A DNA stretch of 64,000 bases from positions 124,001 to 188,000 of the forward strand of contig NZ_RZNZ01000004.1 of the NCBI RefSeq assembly GCF_008698145.1, read 5' to 3'. The first letter of the stretch is position 1. Each line of letters starts with the position of its first letter. Positions 53,063 to 62,462 of the stretch are shown piece after piece. A program made the translations under genes and the position numbers. The notes below the pieces were generated by a model that saw only the letters and a program-made list of their open reading frames with translations, did no database searches and was not told the DNA's origin. The DNA is from Bifidobacterium vespertilionis. Lineage in GTDB: Bacteria; Actinomycetota; Actinomycetes; Actinomycetales; Bifidobacteriaceae.

Positions 53063-55171
53063 TCAGTAGCGCACCACGGCCACTCCGAACCGGTCCAGGA
53101 CGAGTTCGTTGCCAGGTTTCACGGGCCGATCGGCGATCAGTTCGCGACCGGCCACATGCAGCACGGCCTTATGCGCGCCCGGCCACGGATTGGTGAGGAA
53201 GAGGTAGGTGGTCCTGTCCTCCGCCACGCGGCGGGAGATCTCAATCCCCTCGTCCACGGTCACATCGGCGGGCTCCGGCACCACACCGTCCACCAGCGCG
53301 CCGATCATGCGACGGACCGCGTCGCCGGACGGCAGCGTGGCCGCATAAAACACGCCACCACCGCCCGCGGAGGGCCGGAAGGTGAATGCCGGCGCACCCG
53401 CATAGTAGTCGTCCCCGCCATAGGTGGCCAGCACCTGCGTGCCCGGATCAGCCTCGATCACGTCGCACAGCAGACGTCCGCCGCCGGGAAGGACGGTCTG
53501 CGCCGAACCGTCCGACGACGCGCCGAAAGACAGATCCACCGGCGCATCCGGCGCGATCGCATCGGTCTCGGACACCCACACGCCCGCAAGATCCCGCAAC
53601 GGGACCGGAGCCTCGCCCTGATGGAGGCTGTCGTGCTCATCCACCAACAGACTCATGGTGGTGGTGAGCAGACGACCGCCGCCAAGCACGTATGAACGCA
53701 GCGCGTCCGTCACACGCGCCGGAGCCATGTAGAGCAGCGGCGCCACAACCGCGTCATAGCCGGCCAGATCATCCCCGGCCCTCACGAAGTCCACCGGGAT
53801 GTTGCGACGGTACAGCTCCCGGTACCACACCAAGGTCTCCGCGATGTAGTTGAGCGCCTTGGACGGCCCGGCGGACAGGCCCAGACCCCAGTCGCTCGGC
53901 CAGTCGTAGATGAAGGCGACCTTGCCACGCTCCTTCGGCGCGCCCAGGATGCCGGGCGTGACGCGCGCGAGTTCGGCGCCCAGCGCAGCCACCTCGCGGA
54001 AGGTGCGCGTGCGATCGGTGCCGTCCGAGCCGATCACCGCGCCATGGAATTTCTCGCATCCGGAACGCGACTGCTTGAGCTGGAAGTACTGGACCGCATC
54101 GGCGCCGCGCGCCACGGCCTGCCATGACTGCATGCGCAACTGCCCGGGGCGCTTCTGCGCGCAGTAGGTGGCCCAGTTCTGGCGGCTCGGCGACTGCTCC
54201 ATGAGCACGAACGGCCGCTGCCCGCTCACCGCGCGGTACAGGTCGTGCCTGAGGCAGGTGTCCGCATTGGCCGACGGATCGTTGCCCGGGTAGAGATCCC
54301 ACGAGGACACGTCCACGCCCCCGTCGGTCTCGGGGTTATAGGCGAAACCGAGGCAGTCGTAGTCGCGCAGGTGGCCGATGAAGTTCGTGGTGACCGGGTT
54401 GACCGGATCGAAGGCGCGGATGGCCCGCTTCTCCTCGTTGAATGTCTCGAGGACCGTCTCGCCATACCAGCGCTGGTAATCCAGCGAGAAGGCCGGCAAT
54501 ACCGACTTGCCTCCGGGAATCGCGTCGCCCAGCAGGTTCGGAGGGAAGATCTCGCCGAACGAGTGGTAGGTATGCCCCCAGAACGCGGCGTTCCAGGCCT
54601 CGTTCACCGCCTCGATGGACCCGTAGCGGCCGGCCAGCCATTCCCGGAATCCTGCGGCGCAGCGATCGCACCAGCAGAAGCCGTTGTACTCGTTGTTGAC
54701 ATGCCATGCGACCAGATTCTCCAGCCCGCCATAGCGCTCGGCGAGCTTGCCGGCCAACTTCGCCGCATACTCACGGTAGGTGGGACTGGTCGCGCAGTGG
54801 TTGTGGCGGTAGCCATGCCGGCGCTTGGTGCCGTCGAACTCCACGCGGGCCACGTCCGGATGCCGCAGGACCATCCACGCGGGCAGGGAGCCGGTGGATG
54901 TGGCCATCATGATCCTCATACCGGCGCGCGTGACGGTATCCACAATCCTGTCCAGCTTGGAGAAGTCGTACTCGTCCTCGCTCGGCTGGAGCGTGGCCCA
55001 CGAGAACACATTGAGCGTGACCTCGTTGACGCCCGCCTTCCTGAGGAGCTCCATGTCCCTCGGCCAGGTCTCCTCCGGCCACTGTTCGGGGTTGTAGTCA
55101 CCGCCGTAGAGGATGGATCCCGCGGAGGCAAGGCGGGCGGAGGTGGTGCGGTATCGTTCGGTCGGGGACAT
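53063..55171 (-). CDS. Beta-galactosidase (GH42)
   Basis: The 702-residue enzyme has a TIM barrel with GGDYNPEQWP (about 23), the acid/base Glu in WHVNNEYNGFCWC (about 159) with a zinc Cys cluster, and the nucleophile Glu in FVLMEQSPSRQNW (about 318). A trimerisation domain and a C-terminal beta domain follow. There is no signal peptide. Bifidobacterial GH42 enzymes often act on beta-1,4 or beta-1,6 galacto-oligosaccharides, fitting galactan side chains of rhamnogalacturonan I here. It lies between the exo-lyase-like and CE12 genes. The ATG follows GAAAGGATTT. Confidence 0.93.
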   Translation of the reverse strand: MSPTERYRTTSARLASAGSILYGGDYNPEQWPEETWPRDMELLRKAGVNEVTLNVFSWATLQPSEDEYDFSKLDRIVDTVTRAGMRIMMATSTGSLPAWMVLRHPDVARVEFDGTKRRHGYRHNHCATSPTYREYAAKLAGKLAERYGGLENLVAWHVNNEYNGFCWCDRCAAGFREWLAGRYGSIEAVNEAWNAAFWGHTYHSFGEIFPPNLLGDAIPGGKSVLPAFSLDYQRWYGETVLETFNEEKRAIRAFDPVNPVTTNFIGHLRDYDCLGFAYNPETDGGVDVSSWDLYPGNDPSANADTCLRHDLYRAVSGQRPFVLMEQSPSRQNWATYCAQKRPGQLRMQSWQAVARGADAVQYFQLKQSRSGCEKFHGAVIGSDGTDRTRTFREVAALGAELARVTPGILGAPKERGKVAFIYDWPSDWGLGLSAGPSKALNYIAETLVWYRELYRRNIPVDFVRAGDDLAGYDAVVAPLLYMAPARVTDALRSYVLGGGRLLTTTMSLLVDEHDSLHQGEAPVPLRDLAGVWVSETDAIAPDAPVDLSFGASSDGSAQTVLPGGGRLLCDVIEADPGTQVLATYGGDDYYAGAPAFTFRPSAGGGGVFYAATLPSGDAVRRMIGALVDGVVPEPADVTVDEGIEISRRVAEDRTTYLFLTNPWPGAHKAVLHVAGRELIADRPVKPGNELVLDRFGVAVVRY

Positions 55172-55216
55172 GCGTGTAAATCCTTTCGTCGCTGGGCTGT
55201 CATGTATGGCGGTTTT

Positions 55217-55313
55217 CGTCATTCTGAGCGGAGGCACAGCCTCTTGCACAGTGCCTTGCAGTGTGTGCGCACAATTAAGGATCCTTCGACTTCGCTACGC
55301 TCCGCTCAGGATG
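55217..55313. repeat. Diverged copy of the dispersed inverted repeat upstream of GH42
   Basis: GTCATTCTGAGCGGAGGC is followed by GTGTGCGCACAATTAAGGATCC and CTACGCTCCGCTCAGGATGA. The left arm is shorter than in the copy at 52915. Confidence 0.75.
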
Positions 55314-55367
55314 ACGAGAAGGAACCAGCTCCCCTCAAAGAGAGGAGCCGGATTGAAGCAAGATGGA

Positions 55368-58061
55368 TCAGTGGAAGAAGTCGCCGCCGGTGACTTCGGT
55401 GGGGACCTCATCGGGCAGCCATTGGCGGATGTATTCGAGGTTGTCGATTACTCCGAGGGCCCAACGGGATGTGCAGTTGGTGGAGTTCCATGGGATGTCG
55501 TACTCGGTGCGGCCACCGCCGTCGCGCGTGTAAGCGGTGGGGTTGTAACCGCCGTCGCCGCCGCGCAGAACCGTGTCGAACAGCACGTCCCAGGTGAATC
55601 GGCCCAGCTTTTCGTCATTCGTATCCGTGGCTGCGAGCCCCAGAATCTCGGTGATCAGGCTGGGCCATCCAAAGGGCCGATGGGCCAGCTCCTCATCGCC
55701 ACAGCGCCGTAGCTTCTCCTCCGCGCTCAGCGTGTAGAACGAACCCTCCTCCACCAGCATCTCGCGCAGCACCGGCAGATCCAGCTCGTCGGCCACCTCG
55801 GCCCAGATCTGGATGCCGCCCTGGCACAACTGCAGGTGCTGGTTCGGGGTGCCGCGATCCTCGCCCATGTACTTGAGATCCTTGGTCTTCACGTCGTACA
55901 TGAAGCTCGGACCGGAGATCAGACGGAACGGGGCGGCGGCGATGTCGTTCACGCCGCGCTCGATCCACTCGCGGTACTTCGGGTCCAGCGTGCGCTCGTA
56001 GGCGGTCAGCCAGTTGGACACGAAGCTCGACCAATCCGGCCCGGAGCGCGTGGGCATCAGATCGCCATCCACGGGGAAACTGGCTCCGTCACCGCCCTTG
56101 CCGCGGCGCTTGATGGTCAGGTCCACCGGCAGCACCTCGTTCATCACGTCGCCCACGCGCGCATCGCCACTCAGGTAGTAGAGGAAGCGGTGATGGCCGG
56201 CCATGGCGATGCGCGGCTCCTTGCACGAGCATCCCCAGTGCCTCACGTTGTGGCGCGTGCCCAGACCCTGCAGCGGCCCGAAGTGATAGATGTCCACCTC
56301 GGAGGTGTGGCGGGTCATGGCCTCGGCCAGCGTGTACACGTCCTCGCGACCGGTCCGCAGGAAATACGTCCACAGCCAGTAGGTGGGGATGAGCTCGGTG
56401 TTCTGCCACGCAAAGCCTCCCACGTCGTAGCGCCACACATGGCGGGCCGGATCGTAGGTGTGCATCACATCGCCGTAGTCGAACAGACCGTACCAATCGC
56501 GATGCTCCACCTCGGCCTTGTAGTAGTCGAAGGCCTTGGCGAGCTCGTTTTCGAGCCAACGCTCGGACGGCTTGACGCTCGGATCGTCCGGCGCGGCAGG
56601 CAGGCTCCACTCTCCGAAGGCACGCTTGGCATGGTAGTACTCCGGGGCCCCCACGGCCACGGCCGGGCGATCGACCTGCGCCGCGAAATCGGCCACCTGA
56701 CCGCCCTTGGGCATGGCGTCCAACAGCCGAATGGTCGCCTCGCTGGTCACGGCCACGCCGTACGCGGTGGAGAGCATGTAATCGAAGCCCTCGTAGCAGG
56801 TGTAGGTGTAGGTGCGGGTGTCGTAATGGCGGAAGTCATAGGCGTCGGCGGCCGGCGCATGGAACCACGCGGTGGCCTGCGCGGCAGCCGTGCCCAGTCC
56901 GGCGACCTCGAGTTCGCCGGGGTACTTGCGCCAGAAGTCGCGCATGCCGATCATCACACCGCCCGATGTGCCGGTGACGGCCATCGCGCCCGGGGCTCGC
57001 GATCCGCGGTCGCAGGTCAGCTCGCAGCAGCCCGGCTTGGTCTGCTTGACGATCCGGAAGTGCGATGACGCGTCCTGGACCAGCGCATAGCGGTTCCAGA
57101 TGGGCAGATCGGCTTCGGCCTTGCGCAGGTTTTCGGTGAGCTCGGCGTCCGGCAGATCGCCGTCAAGCTGGCGCCTGAGCACGGCCGGCGATTGGTCCCA
57201 ATGATTGCCGAAGAACATTTCGGCGGCTTCATGGAACGTGCCATTGTCGGTTTGGAAATGAACGTGATGCTCGTGCGCATGGCCGGTGAGCGGCAGATCC
57301 ACGCGGATGCCCATGCCCTTGAGGAAGTCGCGCGATTCCTTGCCATCGTAGGCGAAGGTGTGGGTGAGCTTCAGGTCCTTCTCCCCCGCGCACACAGCCA
57401 GACGGATCACGAACGGCATGGACGGTTCGGGCATGTCGACCGGATCGTCGGGACCGGTGGCGGTGTGGTCGGCGATGATGCGCGGATTGGGGATGTGGCG
57501 GCCATCGAAGCGGAAGACGACCTGAACCGGACCGCTCTGTTCCACGGTCACGGCGTCGATCACGCCCTCATAGTGGGTGACCGAGCGGGTTTCGCAGGTG
57601 CCTTCGGCGGACGCGTCGCGACGCTCCAAGTCGAAGACCGGGTAGATGCGATCCGCCGCCGGAACGTCGCCGCGCATGACATTCATGGCGATGGCGGGCT
57701 TGGATGCGCCGCCCGGCTTGGGGACGATGAGGGAAAGCACCCCGTTATGCACGATGTAGCCGGTATGGTCCTCCGTCTCCTCGACGGTGACCGCGCGGCC
57801 GATGGACGGGACGGGTGCGCCGGCGGGGAGAACGGACAGTTCGGCTTCATCGCCGATGCGGAAGGCATCCGCGGTGTGCGTGCTCCACTTGATGGAGCCG
57901 TCCGACCAGTAGGCGGCGGGAGCGGACTGCACGTCGATGGGCAGTCCGGAGGCGTCCGCGAGCGCGAATGCGGCATCGGCGGGGGCCTCGCCGCGGCTCC
58001 AGTATCCACCGAATGTGACGTGGCCCGCGCGGGAGCGGTTGGGCAGCAGATGGATTTTCAT
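55368..58061 (-). CDS. YetA/PcRGLX-like exo-rhamnogalacturonan lyase (PL26-like)
   Basis: The 897-residue protein has the three-part architecture of the PcRGLX/YetA family: an N-terminal beta-sandwich (VTFGGYWSRGEAPADAAFAL, about 14), a central alpha/alpha barrel (FDYGDVMHTYDP, about 530; NTELIPTYWLWTYFLRTGRED) and a C-terminal beta domain. Characterised members cleave unsaturated galacturonyl-rhamnose from the end of rhamnogalacturonan I. It has no leader, so it is cytoplasmic and acts on imported oligosaccharides. It follows the ABC importer genes. The ATG follows CAAGGAATCC. Family assignment is by overall resemblance. Confidence 0.8.
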   Translation of the reverse strand: MKIHLLPNRSRAGHVTFGGYWSRGEAPADAAFALADASGLPIDVQSAPAAYWSDGSIKWSTHTADAFRIGDEAELSVLPAGAPVPSIGRAVTVEETEDHTGYIVHNGVLSLIVPKPGGASKPAIAMNVMRGDVPAADRIYPVFDLERRDASAEGTCETRSVTHYEGVIDAVTVEQSGPVQVVFRFDGRHIPNPRIIADHTATGPDDPVDMPEPSMPFVIRLAVCAGEKDLKLTHTFAYDGKESRDFLKGMGIRVDLPLTGHAHEHHVHFQTDNGTFHEAAEMFFGNHWDQSPAVLRRQLDGDLPDAELTENLRKAEADLPIWNRYALVQDASSHFRIVKQTKPGCCELTCDRGSRAPGAMAVTGTSGGVMIGMRDFWRKYPGELEVAGLGTAAAQATAWFHAPAADAYDFRHYDTRTYTYTCYEGFDYMLSTAYGVAVTSEATIRLLDAMPKGGQVADFAAQVDRPAVAVGAPEYYHAKRAFGEWSLPAAPDDPSVKPSERWLENELAKAFDYYKAEVEHRDWYGLFDYGDVMHTYDPARHVWRYDVGGFAWQNTELIPTYWLWTYFLRTGREDVYTLAEAMTRHTSEVDIYHFGPLQGLGTRHNVRHWGCSCKEPRIAMAGHHRFLYYLSGDARVGDVMNEVLPVDLTIKRRGKGGDGASFPVDGDLMPTRSGPDWSSFVSNWLTAYERTLDPKYREWIERGVNDIAAAPFRLISGPSFMYDVKTKDLKYMGEDRGTPNQHLQLCQGGIQIWAEVADELDLPVLREMLVEEGSFYTLSAEEKLRRCGDEELAHRPFGWPSLITEILGLAATDTNDEKLGRFTWDVLFDTVLRGGDGGYNPTAYTRDGGGRTEYDIPWNSTNCTSRWALGVIDNLEYIRQWLPDEVPTEVTGGDFFH

Positions 58062-58090
58062 GATGGATTCCTTGGGTAGGTATGGGAAAA

Positions 58091-58115
58091 GGGTCCGGGG
58101 TATGGCCCCGGACCC
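58091..58115 (-). terminator. Intrinsic terminator/attenuator upstream of the lyase gene
   Basis: A 10-bp perfect stem (GGGTCCGGGG/CCCCGGACCC) with a 5-nt loop is followed on the minus strand by TTTTCCC, about 30 bp before the lyase ATG. It either ends the ABC operon or attenuates readthrough into the lyase. Confidence 0.7.
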
Positions 58116-58169
58116 GGGTGGTGTTCCGAGGAAGTGGAACGGGTGATGGAGGCGTCGGAGGTGGATTGC

Positions 58170-58481
58170 GACAGACACTTAACGGCTCACCTTCGGCGTC
58201 GATGGACGGCTCGCCTTCGGCCCTGCAATTAGGGACTCGCCCTACGGGCGAGGCTCAATCCGACCTTCGCCGCCTTGGCGGCGGCTCAGGCTGACGCGTT
58301 AAGCGCGGAGCCCACCGGGCTCCGCGCTTAACGCGTCAGCCCTTCACGGCCCCCCTTCGGTCTTGCAATTAAGGACTTCGCTTCGCGAAGGCTCAATGCT
58401 GGCTCCGGGCCTCGCCCCGTATTGGCGAGGCCCTTCGCTTGGCGCGGTCGGAAGGCCCACCGGGCCTTCCTCAAAGGCTTA
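58170..58481. repeat. Composite hairpin repeats downstream of the LplC-like permease gene
   Basis: The stretch contains CTCGCCTTCGGCC, CGCCCTACGGGCG, CGCCGCCTTGGCGGCGG and a perfect 25-bp-arm hairpin (58289-58313 and 58317-58341, loop ACC). A second ACC-loop hairpin, GGAAGGCCC/GGGCCTTCC, lies at 58450-58470. The module is shared with 23720-23860 but has different stem sequences. No gene is supported between 58062 and 58481. Confidence 0.8.
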
Positions 58482-59432
58482 TCAGCCCTTGACCGCGCCA
58501 ATCATGACGCCCTTGTTGAAGTACTTCTGGAGGAAGGGGTAGACGATCAGGAGGGGCAGGGAGGCGACGATGATGACGCCGTACTTGATCTGGCCCGCGT
58601 AGTTGGCGATTTCGGCGGACTGGTTTTCGGCGGCCACCGTATTGCCGGCGAGCAGGATCTTCTGCAGCACCACCTGCAGCGGCTGGAACTGGTCGGACTG
58701 GATGTACACCAGGCCGGTCATGTAGTCGTTCCAGTGGTAGACGAAGTAGTACAGGCCGATCACCGCTAGGATGGCACTGGACAGCGGCAGGGCGATCTTG
58801 ATGAAGTAGCCGAAGTAGCTCATGCCGTCGATCTTGGCCGCCTCGAACAGGGACTCGGGGATCGAGGACTCGAAGAACGAGCGGGCGATGATCAGGTTGT
58901 ACACGTTCACGGCGGACGGCAGGATGAACACCCACATGGAGTTGAGGATGCCCAGATCCTTGTACAGCACGTAGTTCGGGATCAGGCCGCCGGCAAAGAA
59001 CATCGTGAAGGTGAGCAGGAACATGATCACGCGGCGCGGCTTCCATTCGCGGCGGGACAGCGCGAAGGCCATGGGCAGGGTGACCACCATGTTGAGCAGG
59101 GTGCCGAGCACCGAGTAGATGATCGTGTTCCTGTAGCCGGTCCACAGGCGGTTGTCCTTGAAGATCAGCTGGTAGCCGGAGGTGGAGAAGTCGACCGGCA
59201 GGAGCTTCATCGTGCCGTTGGACACCGCGTCGGGGTCGGAGACCGAGGCGATCACCACGAACCACAGCGGGTAGAGGACCACGACCACGATCGCCGCGAT
59301 GAGCACGCCGATCACGATGTCGATGATCCAGTCGGTGACGGTCTTCTGCTGGGGCTTCTTCTTGTTCCAGGGGATGTCCGCGGAACCGGACTTGCCGGGG
59401 ACGGGGATGTTGTTGACGGTTGCTACGCTCAT
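58482..59432 (-). CDS. ABC transporter permease, LplC/YtcP type
   Basis: The 316-residue membrane protein has six segments and an EAA loop at ESLFEAAKIDGMSYFGYF (about 205). It ends KGVMIGAVKG. It belongs to the LplC branch that partners with LplB and large lipoprotein binding proteins for complex oligosaccharides. It is 21 bp from the LplB-like gene. The ATG follows AGGAGG. Import of rhamnogalacturonan oligosaccharides is inferred from the neighbouring exo-lyase gene. Confidence 0.92.
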   Translation of the reverse strand: MSVATVNNIPVPGKSGSADIPWNKKKPQQKTVTDWIIDIVIGVLIAAIVVVVLYPLWFVVIASVSDPDAVSNGTMKLLPVDFSTSGYQLIFKDNRLWTGYRNTIIYSVLGTLLNMVVTLPMAFALSRREWKPRRVIMFLLTFTMFFAGGLIPNYVLYKDLGILNSMWVFILPSAVNVYNLIIARSFFESSIPESLFEAAKIDGMSYFGYFIKIALPLSSAILAVIGLYYFVYHWNDYMTGLVYIQSDQFQPLQVVLQKILLAGNTVAAENQSAEIANYAGQIKYGVIIVASLPLLIVYPFLQKYFNKGVMIGAVKG

Positions 59433-59453
59433 TTGGGAAACCTCCTCGTTCCC

Positions 59454-60470
59454 TTAGAAGATGCTCGTGTCGGAGACGCGGCGGGAGATGCCGTTCGCCA
59501 GCATCAGGAAGATGAAGTTGATGATGGTGTTGAACAGGCCGATGGCCGTGGAGTAGCTGAACTGGTTGGAGACCATACCCACCTTGTACACGTAGGTGGA
59601 AATGACCTCGGAGGCGGGCATGTTCATGGTGTTCTGCATCAGGAAGGTCTTGTCGAAGCCGACGTTGAGCACATGGCCCATGTTCATGATGAGCAGGATC
59701 ACGCAGGTGGGCAGGATGGTGGGGATGTCCACGTGGCGGATGAGCTGCAGGCGGTTGGCGCCGTCGATCTTGGCGGCCTCGTACAGGCCCGGGTCCACGG
59801 AGGACAGGGCGGCCAGATAGATGATGGCGCTCCAGCCGCAGGACTGCCAAACGCCGGAGATCCAGTAGATGTGCACGAAGGCGTCGGGGCTGGCGAGCAG
59901 GTTGTTCGCGCCGAACACGCGGCCGAGCAGGCCGGTGCCGGGGGTGAGGAAGAGAGTGACCATGGAGACCAGGACCACGATGGAGATGAAGTGCGGCATG
60001 TAGGTGATGGTCTGCACGAAGCTCTTGATCTTCTGGTTCTGCATCTGGTTGAGCAGCAGGGCCAGGATGATCGGGGCGATGAAGCCGGTGAGCAGCGTCC
60101 ACAGGGCGATGTTGACGGTGTTGCCCATGATCTCGCCGAACAGCGGGGATGTCACGAACTTCTCGAAGTACTTGAGGCCCACGAACTTGCCGCCGGTCAG
60201 GCCCTTCTTGGGGGTGAACTCCTTGAAGGCCAGTTGCAGGCCGTACATGGGCACGTAGGCGAAGATGGCCACGAACGCCATGCCGGGGATGGTCATGAGC
60301 CACAAGTGCCAGTACTGGCGAAAGTGCCAGCTGAGCTTGCGGCCGATCGACCAGTGCTTGCGGGCTTCGAAATTGTCGACGACCTGGGACGTCTTCGTCC
60401 CGTTCGCCTCGATGGGCTTGGATTCCTTGGATGTCATGCGCATCGTGGAATTCACGGTTTGGGTGGACAC
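59454..60470 (-). CDS. ABC transporter permease, LplB/YteP type
   Basis: The 338-residue membrane protein starts with GTG (60468-60470) after AAGGAAACTGAC. A long cytoplasmic N-terminus of about 60 residues is followed by LMTIPGMAFVAIFAYVPMYG, and the EAA loop is GLYEAAKIDGANRLQLIRHV (about 235). It is the middle gene of the binding protein-LplB-LplC importer. No ATPase is encoded nearby, as is usual where a shared ATPase such as MsiK serves several importers. Confidence 0.92.
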   Translation of the reverse strand: MSTQTVNSTMRMTSKESKPIEANGTKTSQVVDNFEARKHWSIGRKLSWHFRQYWHLWLMTIPGMAFVAIFAYVPMYGLQLAFKEFTPKKGLTGGKFVGLKYFEKFVTSPLFGEIMGNTVNIALWTLLTGFIAPIILALLLNQMQNQKIKSFVQTITYMPHFISIVVLVSMVTLFLTPGTGLLGRVFGANNLLASPDAFVHIYWISGVWQSCGWSAIIYLAALSSVDPGLYEAAKIDGANRLQLIRHVDIPTILPTCVILLIMNMGHVLNVGFDKTFLMQNTMNMPASEVISTYVYKVGMVSNQFSYSTAIGLFNTIINFIFLMLANGISRRVSDTSIF

Positions 60471-60537
60471 GTCAGTTTCCTTCCTCGGAAAATCACAAAG
60501 ACGCTGCTGTGGATGAAGGGTGAAAGGCGATGGGGCC

Positions 60538-60573
60538 GGGCCGCCCGAAGGGAAAGGATGAAAAAGGCGGCCC
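60538..60573 (-). terminator. Hairpin after the RG binding-protein gene
   Basis: GGGCCGCC and GGCGGCCC (8 bp) enclose a 20-nt loop. It lies 47 bp after the binding-protein stop. It probably reduces permease expression relative to the binding protein. The opposite-strand loop carries the T-run. Confidence 0.5.
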
Positions 60574-60619
60574 GTGCCTCATCGGTCAGGAGGGATGGGA
60601 TGGGTATGTTGGGTTGGAA

Positions 60620-62248
60620 CTACTTCTGGGCGTCGTAGGTCTTCTGCCAGATCTCGATGTTCTTCTCGATGCCGTAGCTCTTGAGGCTGTTGACGAACTC
60701 ATCCCACTCGGCGTCGGTCACGCCGTTGGACCACCAGTTGGAGATCTTCGGCAGCGCGTAGTTCATGATCACCGAGTTGTTGTCCGCCAGGGTGACGCGG
60801 TCCTCGTCGGTGGGGTTGAGCCACTGCGGGAAGTAGTTCTCGGTGGTCAGCTTCTCCTGCACCGGCTTGTAGGTCTCCGCCAGACGGGAGTTGGAGGCGT
60901 ACTCCCAGTCCTCCTGGCCCTCGACGTTGTTGATGATCTTGGTGTCCTTGCGCAGGTAGGCCAACGTGCGGCCCTTCATGCCCGGGGCCTTGGTGGCGTC
61001 GGCGAACATGGCCGGCAGCATCTCGTAGGTGTCCTCGCCGGTCTTCTTGGAGTAGGTCGGGGAGGCGCCGAAGGTGGTCTGGACGGACATGTCCTCGCTC
61101 AGCAGGGTGTCGATGATCTTCATGATCGCGGTGGCCTTGTCCTTGTCCTGCATGGCCTCGGCGGAGAGGGTGGTGAAGCCGTCGCCCTTGGTCCACGCCT
61201 CGTCGGGCAGCCAGGTGGTCTCGTCGATGGAGTGGCCGGGCGCGGCGGGCACCGGGATGGAGATGTACTGCTCCCACGTCTTCATGTTCGTGGTGTTGCG
61301 GTCGAAGAACATGCCCATGTAGGCCACGCCGTCCTTGTTCTTCTGGATGGACTTGTAGGTGCTGGAGTCCATGGTGGCGGCGTCGGCCGGAATCAGGCCG
61401 TCGGCCATCCACTCGTGGATCTGCTCGGTGACGCTGCGGAATTCGTCGGTGAGCATGAAGTTGTTCACCTTGCCGTCCTTGACGTAGTAGCCGTAGCCGC
61501 CGGTCTCCTGATTCACCTGCGGGGTGATGCCGTAGGAGGCGAGGAGCAGGTACGGGGTCCACAGCTGGAAGCGGGAGTTGTCCGGCTTGACGATGCCCAG
61601 CGGCACCTCGTCCGCCTTGCCGTTGCCGTTCGGATCCTGCGTCTTGAAAGCCTTGAGCACCTCGGTGATCTCATCCCACGTGGTGGGGACCTCGAGGCCC
61701 AGCTTGTCCAGCCATTCCTTGTTGATCACGATGGCGTTGTTGCCGGAGCGGGCGGAGTAGGCGTAGGTGATGTCGGAGTTGAGGCTGTACAGCTTGCCGT
61801 CCTGGGTGGTGCTCATCTTGCGCACCTCCTCGCGGTCGTTCAGGTACTCCTTGAGGTTCGGGGACTCGTCCAGATGGGCGTTGAAGTCCTCAAAGTAGTC
61901 GGGGTACTTGGCCGCGTCCTCGGCGTTGAACAGGCCCATGGCGATGTCCGGGATGTTGCCGCCGGCCAGCAGCGCGCTGTGCTGCTGGGAGAATGCGGAC
62001 AGGTCGATCTCGGACCACTTGATGGTGCAGTCGCAGGCGGCCTCGAGCTGCGCGGGCCATTCCATCTGGTCCATCGGCAGCTGGACGGAGGAGCCCTTGA
62101 CCTGCGTGATGTTGATGATGATCTTGCCGTTCTCGTCGCGCTCGACCGCGGCCGAATCACCGCCGCCGCAGCCCGCCAGAGCCAGACCGATTGCCAGGGT
62201 GGCCGCCGTGGCGGTCATCATCTTCCTGCGAACACGTCCTCGTGTCAT
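60620..62248 (-). CDS. Solute-binding lipoprotein, LplA/YtcQ type
   Basis: The 542-residue family 1 binding protein has a leader MTRGRVRRKMMTATAATLAI ending LALAGC (lipobox Cys at residue 26) and a Gly/Asp tether. The mature domain begins IIINITQVKGSSVQLP and contains SLNSDITYAYSARSG and a DPNGNGKADEVPLGI loop that looks like a calcium-binding site. Its length over 500 fits binding proteins for larger oligosaccharides. It is divergent from the LacI-binding-protein fusion gene. The ATG follows GGAGAAACGG. Confidence 0.92.
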   Translation of the reverse strand: MTRGRVRRKMMTATAATLAIGLALAGCGGGDSAAVERDENGKIIINITQVKGSSVQLPMDQMEWPAQLEAACDCTIKWSEIDLSAFSQQHSALLAGGNIPDIAMGLFNAEDAAKYPDYFEDFNAHLDESPNLKEYLNDREEVRKMSTTQDGKLYSLNSDITYAYSARSGNNAIVINKEWLDKLGLEVPTTWDEITEVLKAFKTQDPNGNGKADEVPLGIVKPDNSRFQLWTPYLLLASYGITPQVNQETGGYGYYVKDGKVNNFMLTDEFRSVTEQIHEWMADGLIPADAATMDSSTYKSIQKNKDGVAYMGMFFDRNTTNMKTWEQYISIPVPAAPGHSIDETTWLPDEAWTKGDGFTTLSAEAMQDKDKATAIMKIIDTLLSEDMSVQTTFGASPTYSKKTGEDTYEMLPAMFADATKAPGMKGRTLAYLRKDTKIINNVEGQEDWEYASNSRLAETYKPVQEKLTTENYFPQWLNPTDEDRVTLADNNSVIMNYALPKISNWWSNGVTDAEWDEFVNSLKSYGIEKNIEIWQKTYDAQK

Positions 62249-62421
62249 TTCCGTTTCTCCTTGTCTATCCGATCCAACGGTGTACCCGACCGGCTGCGAC
62301 GCCAATCCACCGATGTAGTGTCTTCCTTTGGTGGGACGACGGCCATGTCATTGTGGCCATCGCCGTTCACGGGCCTTACCGTGGAGTGGTTTCATTGTGC
62401 GCGCGTGACGGCAAAATCCGA

Positions 62422-62456
62422 ATTTGTTGACAAATGTTGACAGGCGGGGATAGATT
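62422..62456 (+). promoter_or_regulatory. Leaderless promoter and operator of the LacI-SBP fusion gene
   Basis: TTGACA (62427-62432), an 18-bp spacer and TAGATT (62451-62456) put the predicted transcription start on or next to the A of the ATG at 62463. No ribosome site exists in that gap. ATTTGTTGACAAAT (62422-62435) is a palindrome with 6-bp arms over the -35 box. TGTTGACA is directly repeated 10 bp apart, also a possible operator. Confidence 0.65.
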
Positions 62457-62462
62457 GAAGCC

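Noticed and set aside
58471-60303. 610-residue minus-strand protein
   Set aside because: It is an Arg/His/Pro-rich alternate frame over two genuine LplB/LplC permease genes.
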